DNA from: Heliocybe sulcata
Taxonomy: Eukaryota; Basidiomycota; Agaricomycetes; Gloeophyllales; Gloeophyllaceae
Direction: 5' to 3'
Length of the DNA stretch: 58,951 nucleotides
Assembly: GCA_004369045.1 (NCBI GenBank)
Contig: ML213524.1
Location: 209,646-268,596 of the forward strand
Below, piece after piece: positions 35,738 through 46,899 of the stretch (position 1 is the first letter of the stretch; each line of letters begins with the position of its first letter). The notes beneath the pieces are model-generated. The model saw nothing but the letters and a program-made list of their open reading frames with translations, made no database searches and had not been told where the DNA came from. The position numbers and the translations under genes are program-made.

Positions 35738-36976
35738 GCGCGTTAAGTGCGATGATACCCTCCAGACTTACGAACATTGCACGTTTTGGTTCTGGACTAA
35801 TATGAATTATAGTAGTGTGCTGCTTGATACCAGCTTGTGCCTTCGTACCACCACACACGCGTTGCTTGCTTGCTTCCCATAGAACTGTTGTCCCCTCCCT
35901 CCCCTGCCCCTGTAGCCCACCCCGCGCCGTTAGACTTGCGATCACGCTCGTTTGTACATAGCGACACTCGTTTTTGTTGGTGCATGTCTGATGTTTCCCG
36001 TATGGACGTTTATTCAAAACTTGTGTACTCTCGCATGCCGTACTCTATGCAGCTAGACTCGATACTTGCAATATAGTCTGTTATACCAAGTCCTATATAG
36101 TCCGTTATACCAAGTCGTGTTGTATGGACTCTGTATTCGACCGACGCGATCGTCACGCTGGGTGGTGTCCCGGGTCCGCGGATGTTCTCCCACTCCACAG
36201 CGAGCCCTTCTGTTCTGTTGCAAGAACGTCTCAGGCAGGCAATTTTCGTGTGGCCCGGGTGCAGTCTCGAGGAACGCGGCCGAGGTCTGCCCATCTCTAT
36301 TTCTTATTTGTTTTACCTGGGGAGTGGAGCCCGCCAACCTAACCCTGGCCGACGTCGGGCGGTTTCATGCTTGGGTATGGTTCTTTGGCGGGGTTGGTTT
36401 GCTGCGGGATCATTGCATGCCCCTGTTACCAGGTACGCGGGTCGAAGGCGAGGTTACCGACGCTACCGCCGGGAGGCTGCCGCACGCGCGTCATAGTCCA
36501 TTGTGCGCGGCGGCAAGGCGTCGAGGCTCGGGCATGTCGGGTAAGTAATTAGAGTCGGTGGGATGATGGGCCCGTCGGCCAATCAGGGACACTCGACACA
36601 AGCGACAGAGTCGATGATGTACTTGTCAACGTCAGATAGACGTTGGAATCACAGGGCTGATGGTCGGAAGAAAATATGTTGCAGTCTGAATGATGGCCTG
36701 AAACCATCATATGATAATGGGACCGAGGGCGACTTTGAGCGTCAGAAGAGATGACGCACGTTCCGAGGCGCTGACAAGCTTGAGAACGGCGCTCGCGTTC
36801 CTTTGGCACGACGAGGAAGGATCTGCACGTCCTGGCGCACGGTCGAGCGGACGCTGCTCACGTATTTGGGAATATGCGACATTCCGCCGGCCGCAACAAA
36901 TAGTGGTCCCTGGGGTTACCGGTGGGGCAGGCGTAAAATATCACCGAGACAGCAACATCCATCTCTACATTCCACT
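35738..36976. other. Intergenic region
   Basis: About 1.2 kb with only short open frames. It contains the Kre6/Skn1 3' end and a 24 bp tandem duplication listed separately. No RNA gene was recognised. Confidence 0.45.
36071..36116. repeat. 24 bp tandem duplication
   Basis: TATAGTCTGTTATACCAAGTC is followed 24 bases later by TATAGTCCGTTATACCAAGTC, with one mismatch in the core. It looks like a slippage or gap-repair duplication in the 3' flank. Confidence 0.85.
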
Positions 36977-37363
36977 ATGATCCAGAACGAAGAAGCCATC
37001 CACGGTTATTATGGAGACGGCGTCAGCCGAATGAATACAAGTCTCGACAGCGGTGAGAATTTGGAGCAAGGACGTCTGATGGCTATGAATATGGAACAAT
37101 TCATGCATGTGGATGGGAACTCTCCAGGTAAACAATATACCAGTCAATTCACGACAGAAGGGAAGGACTCGGTCGTGCAGAATGGTCGGTGCCGACTGTG
37201 CGACGACCTCGAGGACCTGCCGCGGATCCCATCAGTCACAGCGCCCCGATTCGAACTAGGTTTGAGTATGTGCAAACCGAGAAGCCAGGACGATCCCACC
37301 GCCACGGCTTCCAAACGTTTGCCCGGTTTTGGCAGCCAGAAGAAATGGTACTCCTGCTGCTGA
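36977..37363 (+). CDS. Hypothetical small protein, uncertain
   Basis: An ATG-initiated frame of 128 codons (MIQNEEAIHGYYGDGVSRMN...) with fairly balanced codon use. It is hydrophilic, has no signal peptide, and carries a C-R-L-C pair and a di-Cys end. Possible GT donors at 37130 and 37260 could mean it is part of a spliced gene. No homology was recognised, and it lies next to the 3' end of a minus-strand gene. It may be chance. Confidence 0.25.
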   Translation: MIQNEEAIHGYYGDGVSRMNTSLDSGENLEQGRLMAMNMEQFMHVDGNSPGKQYTSQFTTEGKDSVVQNGRCRLCDDLEDLPRIPSVTAPRFELGLSMCKPRSQDDPTATASKRLPGFGSQKKWYSCC

Positions 37364-37398
37364 GATAGTGGGGTCGAGGTTCCATGCGCACCAGGTAT

Positions 37399-39387
37399 TC
37401 ATTGAGGATTGAATGAGGTATCTTGGAGACGAAGTCTGAGTAGAATGTATTCAGCTTCGGCCTTTGAGATCCAATGGTCACCATAGGGGAACGTCGTCCC
37501 CGCCCTCGGGGTGAATCGACTGCCACTTTGACTTCTCCGCCTCCTGGGATACAGGAGGACTGCAAGCACATCATACCCTGGGGTAGATGCCAAAACTTGA
37601 GTCAGCCATTCCCCCATACGTACCTACTATGGGTGTCTGCACAGGGGACGCAACAGGTAAAGCGGAGGCAGGTAGCGAAGACAGGTTTCACTTCGTCGTT
37701 CTTGAATTCACGACCTGCGAACAATGTCCGCGGGGATGTACGCTGGATTCTGGCCAACACATTCCTGTATTCAATGCCGGGTAGCGATTTGAACATAATG
37801 CTGATGAAGCACACGCTGTCTACATCATCACAACTAGAAGTAATCCATTCCTATAGCGACTCCGAGGATACAAGGGAAACACAGTACTCACCCCATACTG
37901 CATTGTAGCCAGAGTGCCAAGCGACGGACCCAGAGATGAACGAGCCATCCCGTGATGCGCAGTAGCATGGCGTAGATGGATACGCCCCAACACAGTCCAG
38001 CATTCCGAAAACACAAGTGTGTGGGTATTGCATGCTGTAGCGACAGGAAGGACCAGGAGCAAAGCAAGTGGATAGCTGTTCCACACTAGGTTGCGATTGG
38101 CAGATTCGGCCAACCGAAAGAGGCCATCCTATGCTCAGAGAGGGGGTGGAGGGCCCGCGGCAGTAATATGCGATGCAGCTGTAGGGACCGAGGGGACACC
38201 ATGAACGTGGTACTTGTGATAGCCGCGAACCCGGTCCTATCGAAGCGGAGGATTGTTGGAGGCCTTCATGAAGATCGAGAGACATGAAGGATGCACCGGT
38301 GAGGAGAATAAGCTACCAACGTCGACAAGAATGTTCACAATGCATGGGAAATCGTCAGACCAAAGGAGCCAGAGTAATCGAACAGGTGGCTTCCAGCCCA
38401 CATTCACGAGAGATAAGAGACGGAGCCCTAGTGGCAGGTGGGTGCCCTCGCGAGCTCGATCTAGCATGAGTCACAATGGAGGAGAAAGGCGCGGACATGC
38501 CGGAGGAGACCTCCCGAGAGGATACACCCGGACTAGAAAAAACCGATCTGTGGCGCGACAACGCATGTCTTGGATAGATGGTACGGACATCGCACTTGAT
38601 ATCTTCGGAGAGAGAAAGTGCGACATGGTCCAGAGATGGGAATACCAGCACAGCGAGCCGACGCAGCTCAGTTCGGTCATTAGCCCTGTATTGAGCCTAG
38701 ATGGACTACAGCGCGATGGAAGGTATCGTAGTCAAGGGTTACATTTTCGACAGCCAAAGCAGCATGTACGTGACTCCGGACCGGTCCTGTTGAGCGGGAG
38801 CGTGGTCCTGATGAGCAGCCCAGATCCGCTCTAGGTTCTCGGCGAAGACGGTGAAGATGCAGAATGATGCTAGCCACTAAAGCCCATCGTGGACGAGAAG
38901 AGTATGCGCGTCCTATCTGGGCGTTGCGAGAAGTTTCCTTCGGAGCTGCAACACCGCGCAAGTAGGGTCTCCACCAACCGGATATATGAGCTTGCCTTCC
39001 AGTGTCGTCGAAAGACGGCATCGTAGTGTATCGGAGTTCTGGCGAGCCCAAGCAATCAAAGACAGCAATGCTAAAGGACACTCCGAGCAGTCAAAGACAG
39101 CTAATATGACCAACAGACAGCCGTCTATGCGGGAATTGTCGACAGTCCGATCAGGTAGTGCATCGCCAATATTTGGGAAAGTAATCCACTCGGAGGGAAC
39201 CGGAAAGCAACATACAAAGTCAGATACACTCTCTGCCTCGATGAAAGCATTCGGTCCAGAGGAGCGAGAGGGCTTCCAGTTCTATCTTCCGAGCGTTACA
39301 GTGTAGGAAGACGAACAGCCCGGCAGCAACCGCTTCTGACAGGCATAGTCTAGCAGCTAGCAGTCCCTCTGAAGCCAGGTCTGCCAT
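37399..39387 (-). CDS. Multi-pass membrane protein, exon structure only partly resolved
   Basis: Several well-behaved coding pieces lie on the minus strand, but I could not join all of them in phase. The proposed start at 39387 gives MADLASEGLLAARLCLSEAV and AAGLFVFLH, which looks like a first helix. A middle exon near 38745-38885 reads FCIFTVFAENLERIWAAH and VTYMLLWLSK. It splices in phase (intron of about 57 bp) to NDRTELRRLAVLVFPSLDHV. Later pieces are RLAESANRNLVWNSYPLALL, FISIMFKSLPGIEYRNVLAR and ISKAEAEYILLRLRLQDTS, the last ending at a stop at 37399. Several hydrophobic runs suggest a membrane protein of a family I cannot name. A decayed gene is an alternative. Confidence 0.45.
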
Positions 39388-39733
39388 CACTTCCAGTGCT
39401 CATTATACATCGAGCGTATATCCTATTTGCGCGGAGACACATCCAAAGCGCAGTGGCTCCAGTGTGAAGATAAGGCTCATCTGGCTACACATTTGCCAGA
39501 AGTCGAAATAGATCCCAGGCATACTGGTACTACTAGTACTGCTGCCTGAGGTACGGGTATATTCTGTGACGTTCTTATTGAAGGCCAAGATGGTCGGAGA
39601 GAGAAGACGCATAAGAGAATGAAGCTCAGAATAATATGTTCCAAGGACAAATCGTGCCGAAAGCGATGCACCTGAGGAGGAATTGCGGATGGTATGATGA
39701 GATATATAACATTTATATGACAATCTCTGCCAA

Positions 39734-39804
39734 GCATTAATGGGGTAGTGGTAACCTCAGTCGTTGCCATCGACTGGCCGCGAGTTCGATTCTCGCTTAA
39801 TGCA
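39734..39804 (+). tRNA. tRNA-Gly (anticodon GCC)
   Basis: 71 nt that fold into a complete cloverleaf. The acceptor stem GCATTAA/TTAATGC has all 7 pairs. The D stem GGGT/ACCT has one G-U. The anticodon stem AGTCG/CGACT has 5 pairs around the loop TTGCCAT, so the anticodon is GCC with U33 and A37. The variable loop has four bases. The T stem GCGAG/CTCGC has 5 pairs around TTCGATT, and the discriminator is A. The B box GTTCGATTC is canonical and there is no intron. A run of four T (39826-39829) about 20 bp downstream could end Pol III transcription. Stem sequences are more AT-rich than in common fungal tRNA-Gly genes, so a diverged copy is possible, but every stem pairs. Confidence 0.9.
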
Positions 39805-39943
39805 TCTCGAGTACTAGTCCGAATGTTTTATCTCATCTTGTCATGTAGCTCTATATCGTTTTATGACATCAATCTCACCATCTTAAGCTGGAGATGTATT
39901 GTAAAATATGACTACAGAATCCACCCTCCTAGTTATGTAGCGC

Positions 39944-40892
39944 TCATGTATAGAACTTCCGGTTGGAGTTCAATCCGAAGAGCTCCTGTCTGATCTCCGG
40001 CAACATCTGCAGGATGCATTGCACGATCAGGAAAGCGAAGCCGAGAGTAGATGTGTAAATACGCACCCTCTCCTCAAGTAACCGGAGCCGCTCGTCCAGA
40101 GTGTTGTCGAGCGTGATACGCTGCGAGCCGCTGGTCATCTTCACACCTCCAGAGCTGAAAAGGTCTATCAGCGCGAACCGGACAGGGGCATACAACAGCG
40201 ACTCACCCCTCATCACTCAGCGTACCTTCCACAGCGACGTTGACATCCCGTCCGCTGATGTCCTTGTACTGCTTGGCCGCAGCATCAGCCGCACTCCTGA
40301 CTATATCGACGTCTTTGGGCCTCGCGTACACGGTGACGTCGGACTCCAGGATCTGGAGAAGACCCTGGACGATCACGCCCTGGAGGAACTGGGTGTACCG
40401 GCCTTCTTCTGAGGCTAGCTCAGCGAGGGAGGAGCGCGCGGCGGAGAAGAGGTCTTGGAGGTGCTCTTCGCGGCGGTGTAGGAGCTTCAGGCGGGCTTTG
40501 TTCGTAAGGGTGGATTGCGTGCTTAGGGGAAAGGGGAATAAGTCAGAGTAAGGAGAAAGGGGATGCGACGTACATCTTCTGAGACGTCTCTGCGCCTTTC
40601 CGCTTCTTCTCGTACTGCGCGTCAATAGCCTGCTGTTCCTGCTTCACGAGCTTGGCCTAACGCGCCAAACTCAGAAGCGTGGTAGTGTATTATTTCTTCG
40701 CACAGCACCTTCTCGATGGCAAACTCCTCGTCCGCCTTGACCTTGATCTCGCGGGCCTTCTCCATCGCCTCCTGCTTGATGAAGGCCACCTACAGACGCC
40801 CAGGTCAGCTCAGTCGGGCTCGACAGCGAGCAGCGCACCATCTTGTTCATCTCGCTGAGGACTTCATCGTCGTTCATGGGTCTGGAGGCCAT
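39944..40892 (-). CDS. vma4: V-type H+-ATPase subunit E (V1 peripheral stalk)
   Basis: Predicted 227-residue subunit E, which with subunit G forms the peripheral stalks of the vacuolar proton pump. Six exons in phase: 40839-40892, 40709-40789, 40574-40656, 40207-40521, 40067-40154 and 39944-40006. The N-terminal long helix (MNDDEVLSEMNKMVAFIKQE, then EKAREIKVKADEEFAIEK) pairs with subunit G. The C-terminal globular part shows KDISGRDVNVAVEG, SGGVKMTSGSQRITLDNTLD and ERLRLLEERMLPEIRQELFG, all hallmark segments. Length matches the family (about 230). It is divergent from the Spg1 gene. Confidence 0.96.
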
Positions 40893-41300
40893 GGCGGTAG
40901 TGGTGGTGGTAGTGCAGACTTAGGAGCGGAAGTATAGAAGTGAATGACGGGGTTCCTGGGGTCCCGGGTGCAACGGTGTCGATAGAGGCGGGGATATTGA
41001 GGATGTGCTCTGTCTCTGCTCTGCCTGGTTGTGCTATACGACGAGGGCGGCCTGCGTTGCTCACTATTTCTCTCTTTTCTGCTGAGCGGAAGCCGTCCCA
41101 GCCACGACTCCGACTTTCTTATCGGAAGCACCAGCGTACCCAGGACGCGTCTCTCTTTTCCCCTTTCCCTTTCCCTTCCTAATTCTGCTTTCCTTTCTCT
41201 TTCGTTCCTCCTCTCCTCCTCCGACAACCACACGGAATACCGCTAATTGAACAGGTTTCTCGGCCCTGCACATATTCTAAAATACCGGGATACCTCTACC
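40893..41300. promoter_or_regulatory. Shared divergent promoter of the VMA4 and SPG1 genes
   Basis: 408 bp between opposed start codons. It includes a long C/T-rich tract on the Spg1 side (about 41155-41225), typical of fungal promoters. No specific factor site was recognised. Confidence 0.5.
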
Positions 41301-42230
41301 ATGTCCACCTCTGCCTCATCCTCGAGTCAACCCTCCACGTCTGCCAATGTCGGTGCAGGCGCGAACTCTCATCATAACCTCGAGCACAATGAGGAGAAGA
41401 ACAGGTGCGTGTTGCTCTATTCACTCTGTTGACCCTCTTGCCCTAAGCCGCATTGCCAGCGTGGTGATCAAGGTTGGGATGGTGGGCGACTCGCAGATCG
41501 GCAAGACCAGTCTCATGGTCAAATATGTGGAGGGTAGTTTCGACGAGGATTACATTCAGACGCTGGGTGTGTACAGTCCTTCCTCGTTTCATCTACTCCG
41601 CCGATCCCGCTCCCAGGCGTTAATTTCATGGAAAAGACCATTACCGTCCGGCGAACGACTATAACCTTCTCGATATGGGATCTGGGTGGTCAGCGGGAGT
41701 TCGTGAACATGTTACCGCTAGTCTGCAATGACGCGGTCGCGATACTGTTCATGTTTGACCTGTCTCGAAAGTCGACGTTGAACTCGGTAAAGGAGTGGTA
41801 TCGACAAGCACGGGGGTTCAACAAGGTGCGCGATTATTACAGCGGTCGTAACGCGATCCATAAACATCCGCGATCCTTATACTTGACGCCTCATCATAGA
41901 CCGCCATCCCTTTCCTCATAGGCACAAAGTTCGACACCTTCGCCACCTTCCCTCGAGATGAGCAAGAGGAGATCACCAAGCAGGTACGAGCGCTCGTTTG
42001 ACCAGTTCCTGCGCCTCACAGTACCATTACTCACTTCTACTGGCCTCCGTTATCAGGCGAAACGCTTTGCAAAGGCAATGCATGCGTCCCTCATCTTCTG
42101 CTCAACATCAGCATCCATCAACGTGCAGAAGATATTCAAGATCGTGCTCGCCAAGGCATTCGACCTCAAATGCGTGATCCCGGAGATCGAAGGCGTAGGC
42201 GAGCCTCTGCTCATCTACCATGATGTGTGA
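41301..42230 (+). CDS. spg1: Septation GTPase Spg1/Tem1 (Ras-like)
   Basis: Predicted 225-residue small GTPase at the top of the septation initiation/mitotic exit network on spindle poles. Exons: 41301-41404, 41460-41566, 41617-41825, 41900-41983 and 42057-42230. After a Ser-rich, disordered N-terminus come G1 GDSQIGKTS, switch I around [10 protein letters not shown]3 WDLGGQREF and G4 GTKFD. The usual G5 SA(K) reads STS in [17 protein letters not shown]. There is no C-terminal CAAX box, as expected for Spg1/Tem1. WDLGGQ rather than WDTAGQ is a family trait. Together with the Cdc4 gene at 5.1 kb it is the second cytokinesis gene in the window. Confidence 0.95.
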
Positions 42231-43002
42231 TGCCGTGGAGAGACAGGAGGGAATGATACCCCGGCTACATTTGTACAGGGACAGGAAGGAAGGGCAGGGC
42301 GGGAGTAGGGTGAGTGGTGGTGTATACCTTCGTGAGTGGCCGCTGATGCACGCTGTACATTACTTGTGGCGTAAACAGAATGGTGCGCGCATAATACCCG
42401 CGCATCGTTGTATGGCTGTACTCGGCCAGCAGCCTACAAGTTGTGATTATATGCCGCGAAAACAGCAAGGTGACGTCCACTGCACCCCGAACTTTTACTA
42501 TGTTATTGCTGCACAAACTCTTTTCTGCGTGCCCGACCTTTTTGCACTTTATCGTACGTATCGTTGCCCTCTTCTCCTATTCTCGCATACATATATACGT
42601 TCCCCATATTCGCCCTTGTGTTATTGTTGTCTTGCTATCGTTGCTTCCCTCCCCGTCGCCCGCAACAGATCACCATTTAGACCCTCCTCCGCTATAATAA
42701 CTTATAGGGCGCTGGATTGGCAACGTCCGCCAGTGCTGGTACTGTACCAGTTAGTTCTTGCTACGACTGTCGCTTGTCTCGCGTATTGATGCATGCAATG
42801 GTCTTAATCGAGTTTCTGTCATTATTCCTCCTCGGCTCCTGACGAGTTCATGTAACATCTTGGGTCCGAGACGCGCACACTGTAACAACTTCCTAGACTT
42901 GCTGGCGGACGTCTCCTCAGTGAATCCGAGTAGGCGGGCAACGGGAGTTAACTTCCTTGAATCCATACATGTCACTCACCACCTCTCGGTCTTCAACGAG
43001 CT
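42231..43002. other. Intergenic region
   Basis: About 770 bp. It contains the Spg1 3' end and the promoter of the F-box gene. A plus frame runs through the 5' half but looks like 3' untranslated sequence. Nothing else was recognised. Confidence 0.4.
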
Positions 43003-44989
43003 ATGCTGCAGTCTCTACCGCCTGAGCTCGTCCTCGAGACACTCTCCTACTTACCTGCGCAGTCTCTAAAGTCACTGCAACTAACATGCAAGGCGTGGTT
43101 AGAGTTCATTCGTGCAAACGAAGGCCTAATATATCACAAAGCAGCTCTGCTGCATCACTTTGCCCTCCCAAGTTCGTCCTCGACGGACGCGGAACTATCC
43201 AGCGCGAAGGCGGCATTTGCGCAGCGGTATGTCCAGGATGTGGACAACTGGAAGGACTTTTGTGAGCAGTTTCTTTCTCTGTTTCAGGGCGCAGGGTGAT
43301 TCAATGAATGCCAGGCAAAGACAGGTTTCAGCTCGAAAAGAACTGGCTTGGGAGGGGCCCGTCCGTGATCAGGACGCTACCTAGTGCAGGCTCTCGGGTA
43401 CACCGTATCAAGGTCGACCAGGCAGCGGGCTTCGTGATCACGACATACGCAGTCGGAGGGCTGGCCGTATCCGACATCACGAACGGAGGGATTATCTGGT
43501 CTCTAGAATCAGTTAGTATGCTTGACGCAATGACCGCTAAACTTGCTGACTGGGGCTTGTCGGTCATCTGTCGGTCTGTAGAACTACGTCCGTCCGTACG
43601 CCCACTGCGAATATTCGAATGGGTTCCTCATCTTCGACCAGCTCGGTGGATTGAAAGAAGTCTGGTGCCTGTCCTCGCGTTACCCACCTGGGACGCACCC
43701 CGAGTGCTCCCGTCCCGACGAGCGCCAGGAGCTCGCGTCGCTGCACGCAGCCAATAGTCATGGAACCGCGCTCTTCCGGCCGTGGGCCCTGCTGAAGATG
43801 CCCACTGCCACACACGCGTTCCGCTTTGTATACCCAACATTGCTCGTCGCAAGCAGGGAGAACGCGTTCTTGTTCGACATCCCCACCGGCAAGCTTGTGC
43901 AGACTATCAAGATCTCGGCGCCGGGAGCTTGGCCGAGGGAGCTAAACTATGTTGAGATTAGCGCCGACTACGTTTTCATCTGCTGGATGCAGTCGGTATG
44001 CATATTCTCGAGGAGGGATGGCAATCTTGCTCTGAGCATCGATACGGGGCACACTGTGGATACTGGGGCCCTACTTCAGGTGGACTCGTACATGTCTTCT
44101 GCGAGCCGCAGAGTACGTGACGCGGTTATGGCACCTGTGCAATCAGTCTCGCGATATACGGACCAGGCGCTTCCAATTAGACAGGCCGATGAATTCATCG
44201 CGGGTAAGCCTTCACTAAACATAGGTCTCATGCTTGGTTGGATAATTGAAGTCTTCGGGCAGTGCATGTATCACCAGATGGCCGTGATCTCACAATTCTG
44301 GGCGACCCAGAAACCGTGCTTTTAGTCAAAGACTTCCAGCGTATTATCAAGAACGAGACCACTATCGCCGCCGCCGCCACTCGGATAGACTTCAGTTCGC
44401 CATTCGGGCACTCTCTGTACCACGCCTTCGAGAACGGGAAGGTCGGGCTCGTACTGGTACATTTCGTCTCTGATCATCATGCCTGTTAGCTGATCTGTCG
44501 TAGTGCTCCGGGATCTATACCCTGACCTTAGACGCAACGCATCACGGCGTAGCCTCTCCAGCGTCTTTACCAGTGACTGGGGTGGTAGACGCAGGAGACG
44601 ACTGTACCATGCCGTACATATCTGTCTGTCGGGCGGTGGGGCTCGACGACGCCGCACTCCTGACCCAGATCGACTGCTTGCAGATGACTGACACGGGGAT
44701 GTACTTCGTCTGGGACGCGTCGAGAGTCCCTCATCCACCCAGCTTTATCGGTAGTGCAGAGGGATCAACGGCGGACGAGACCAGTGAGGACGAGGAAGAC
44801 GGTTGGGAGGACGAAGTGGCCGAGGAGCGGTTCTTCGGACATATTATGTTGGCCCATCAAGCAGGTACGCAGAAGGCAGTATATCGCTCGTCCTCGTCCT
44901 CGCTGACCGACCATCCAGCAGCCGCTCCATCTCCAATACTGACCTTTATTGACTTCGCATCCCGCCCAGGATCGTCATCCCCTCAATGA
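43003..44989 (+). CDS. F-box protein with propeller-like body
   Basis: Predicted 583-residue protein. Exons: 43003-43261, 43315-43511, 43582-44203, 44263-44450 and 44504-44989 (1752 nt). A clear N-terminal F-box (LQSLPPELVLETLSYLPAQSLKSLQLTCKAW) is followed by NWKDFCKDRFQLEKNW, typical of fungal F-box/WD-like proteins. The body has repeated beta-rich blocks, such as IKVDQAAGFVITTYAVGGL, GGLKEVWCL and VHVSPDGRDLTILGD, that look like degenerate WD40 blades. An acidic segment (ADETSEDEEDGWEDE) lies near the C-terminus. The inferred role is a substrate receptor of an SCF ubiquitin ligase; the substrate is unknown. It is unrelated to the three-copy F-box-like family nearby. Confidence 0.85.
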
Positions 44990-45506
44990 GAATCTTGAGG
45001 ATTCTACGCAGCTATGTGTATTCTATTGTTGTACAATATCATCTTGCTTCTCGCTCATTCAACTGAATCCTCAAGCCATCCCTCCGTAACCGCTGTGCTG
45101 CGTCTACATTTCGCTCTGCACCTGTGATGCTTCTCAGGGCAATGCCTTGTACCTAATCCTTTGATGAAAGTGAACCATCGTCAGGCAACGGGTGACAAAC
45201 AGCAGATGCTTAAGCTTGGCGGGAGTGCGGGGATAAGACTGGGATTCTGCAAGTTGTACGGGATATTTCGCCTACCTTCCAAAGAGAGCTCATGATCGTT
45301 CAGCCGTCAACATCCCACAAGGCCGAGACTGAACTTGAAAGACGAAATCCGCTGAGAGCACACATGGGGTTCCCTGTTGATGGAGCTATCAGATGTAACG
45401 TCCGGCCGTTAAGTACTCATTATACCTTTACACTATTGATACAGACGAGATACTATGGTTAAATCACAAACGCGTATCAAGGAGAGATCGTCCCGGTGAG
45501 GGCCGT
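44990..45506. other. Intergenic region between convergent genes
   Basis: About 520 bp between stop codons. No RNA gene or repeat was recognised. Confidence 0.4.
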
Positions 45507-46899
45507 CTAATCTTCTCCATTGACCCGCAAATCCAGATCCACACCTGCCCTGTTACATGCTGTCCGTAGCATATCTTGCCCTCTACATCTTAGGAACATG
45601 TCAAATGGACGAGGTCCGAAATCTTGGGCATCGTCCGCCTTTGGAGGCCGCTTTGTCCACCATATCGTTAGGATAAGACGTCGCAGATTGTGGGCACGCC
45701 CGCATTTGAGATATCCAATCAGCCCTTTGAAGCATGCGATGGACGGTTTATCATCTTCCTTACGATCCATAACTAGACACAGCTGAAGTAGCCGCAATGA
45801 ATAGGGTAAATCTATGGGAAGCTGTGGATCCCAAGGCGAGTACTCCTTAAGCTTCTTCGTTTGCAGACGGAACCTCTGGAGGAACCCGCAGGAAGACAGA
45901 ACGTCAAAGGGTATAGGTGGGCGGCCTGCTTTGGTTATGCGGGTAAAGCAGGCAGCCAGATCCTTGAGTTGGAAGTCGAAATTATGGCGTGACAACAGCT
46001 CACGAAGATCCTCTGCGCGGAAGGTGTCGATATGAGACAAAGTAAGCTCTGAAATGGAGGTAGATCCCGTGCTATCTTCAGTCTTGCCGACCAGGTGTGA
46101 TAGCGCCGCGAGGGAGACTCGCCCACAGACGACAGAGAGCAGATGCGGCATCGGAGACGCGAAAGTCGTGATGACGCTCGGTGTCAGATTCCAGCCTTCG
46201 AGACGCAAGGTGCGAAGTGACTAGTGACGGGGCAAAGTGAGCAAGCGCGCAGATCATCTGTCTGTCGTTATGCTTATCCGTCAACCTGGACCTCCATGTG
46301 AAGGACTGGATAGGAGGCATGGGTCCATCAGGAACGGGGAAGGGAGGGACAGTGGCGTCCACGCGTTGCCACTCCAGGCGCTGCTTTTCTGGCATGAAGA
46401 GGATACGGGATCCGTACACTTCAAACACGCAGAGCTTCTTCATCGAGGAGAAGCACTCGTTCAGGAGGCGGAACCTCTCCACAGCTTCCTCGTGAGGTCG
46501 ATCCTTTCGAAGTGTGCTGTCGTAGACAAGAGAGCGTACCAAATCCCCATGACTCCGGAGAGCCTCAGCAAGAGCGGAGATGTTGGTGCAAGGGAATATA
46601 ATGAGTGTACTGTAGAGACACTGGTGTGCTGCGTCTCTGAATGCCCCTGCTGTACGCGCGAGAGCAGCGAGACCCGCCAGTTCGCGTCGGTAATGCGCAA
46701 CGCGCTCTTTCTCCCTCCACGTCGTTTCTCGCTCTGGCTCCCTCCACTTCATTTCTTCGCCCGCCCGCACAATTTCCTCCTCCTCCACACGGCATGGCTT
46801 CCAGGTCGGCGTCATATTATCGAATATGGCGACAAGAATATTCATTGGAAGGAGACAAAAGGTGTCGCCACCTGATCTGGCGGGGAGGATCGACACCAT
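45507..46899 (-). pseudogene. F-box-like protein, family copy 2, frameshifted
   Basis: Two frames cover one protein. The upstream frame starts at the ATG at 46899 (MVSILPARSG) and runs through LPMNILVAIFDNM, LLNECFSSMKKLCVFEVYGS, RILFMPEKQRLEW and NDRQMICALAHFAPSL. It then leaves register. The downstream frame resumes with RLEGWNLTPSVITTFASPM and runs to the stop at 45507. The break coincides with an imperfect 7 bp tandem duplication at 46215-46228 (AAGTGAC then TAGTGAC on the plus strand). Counting one unit only, the two frames join without a gap and align with copies 1 and 3. Unless this is a sequencing error, the copy makes a truncated protein. The rest is well preserved, so the lesion is probably recent. 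Confidence 0.85.
46215..46228. repeat. 7 bp tandem duplication causing the frameshift
   Basis: AAGTGAC-TAGTGAC, six of seven bases identical, sits exactly where copy 2 changes frame. The extra 7 bases account for the shift. Confidence 0.8.
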
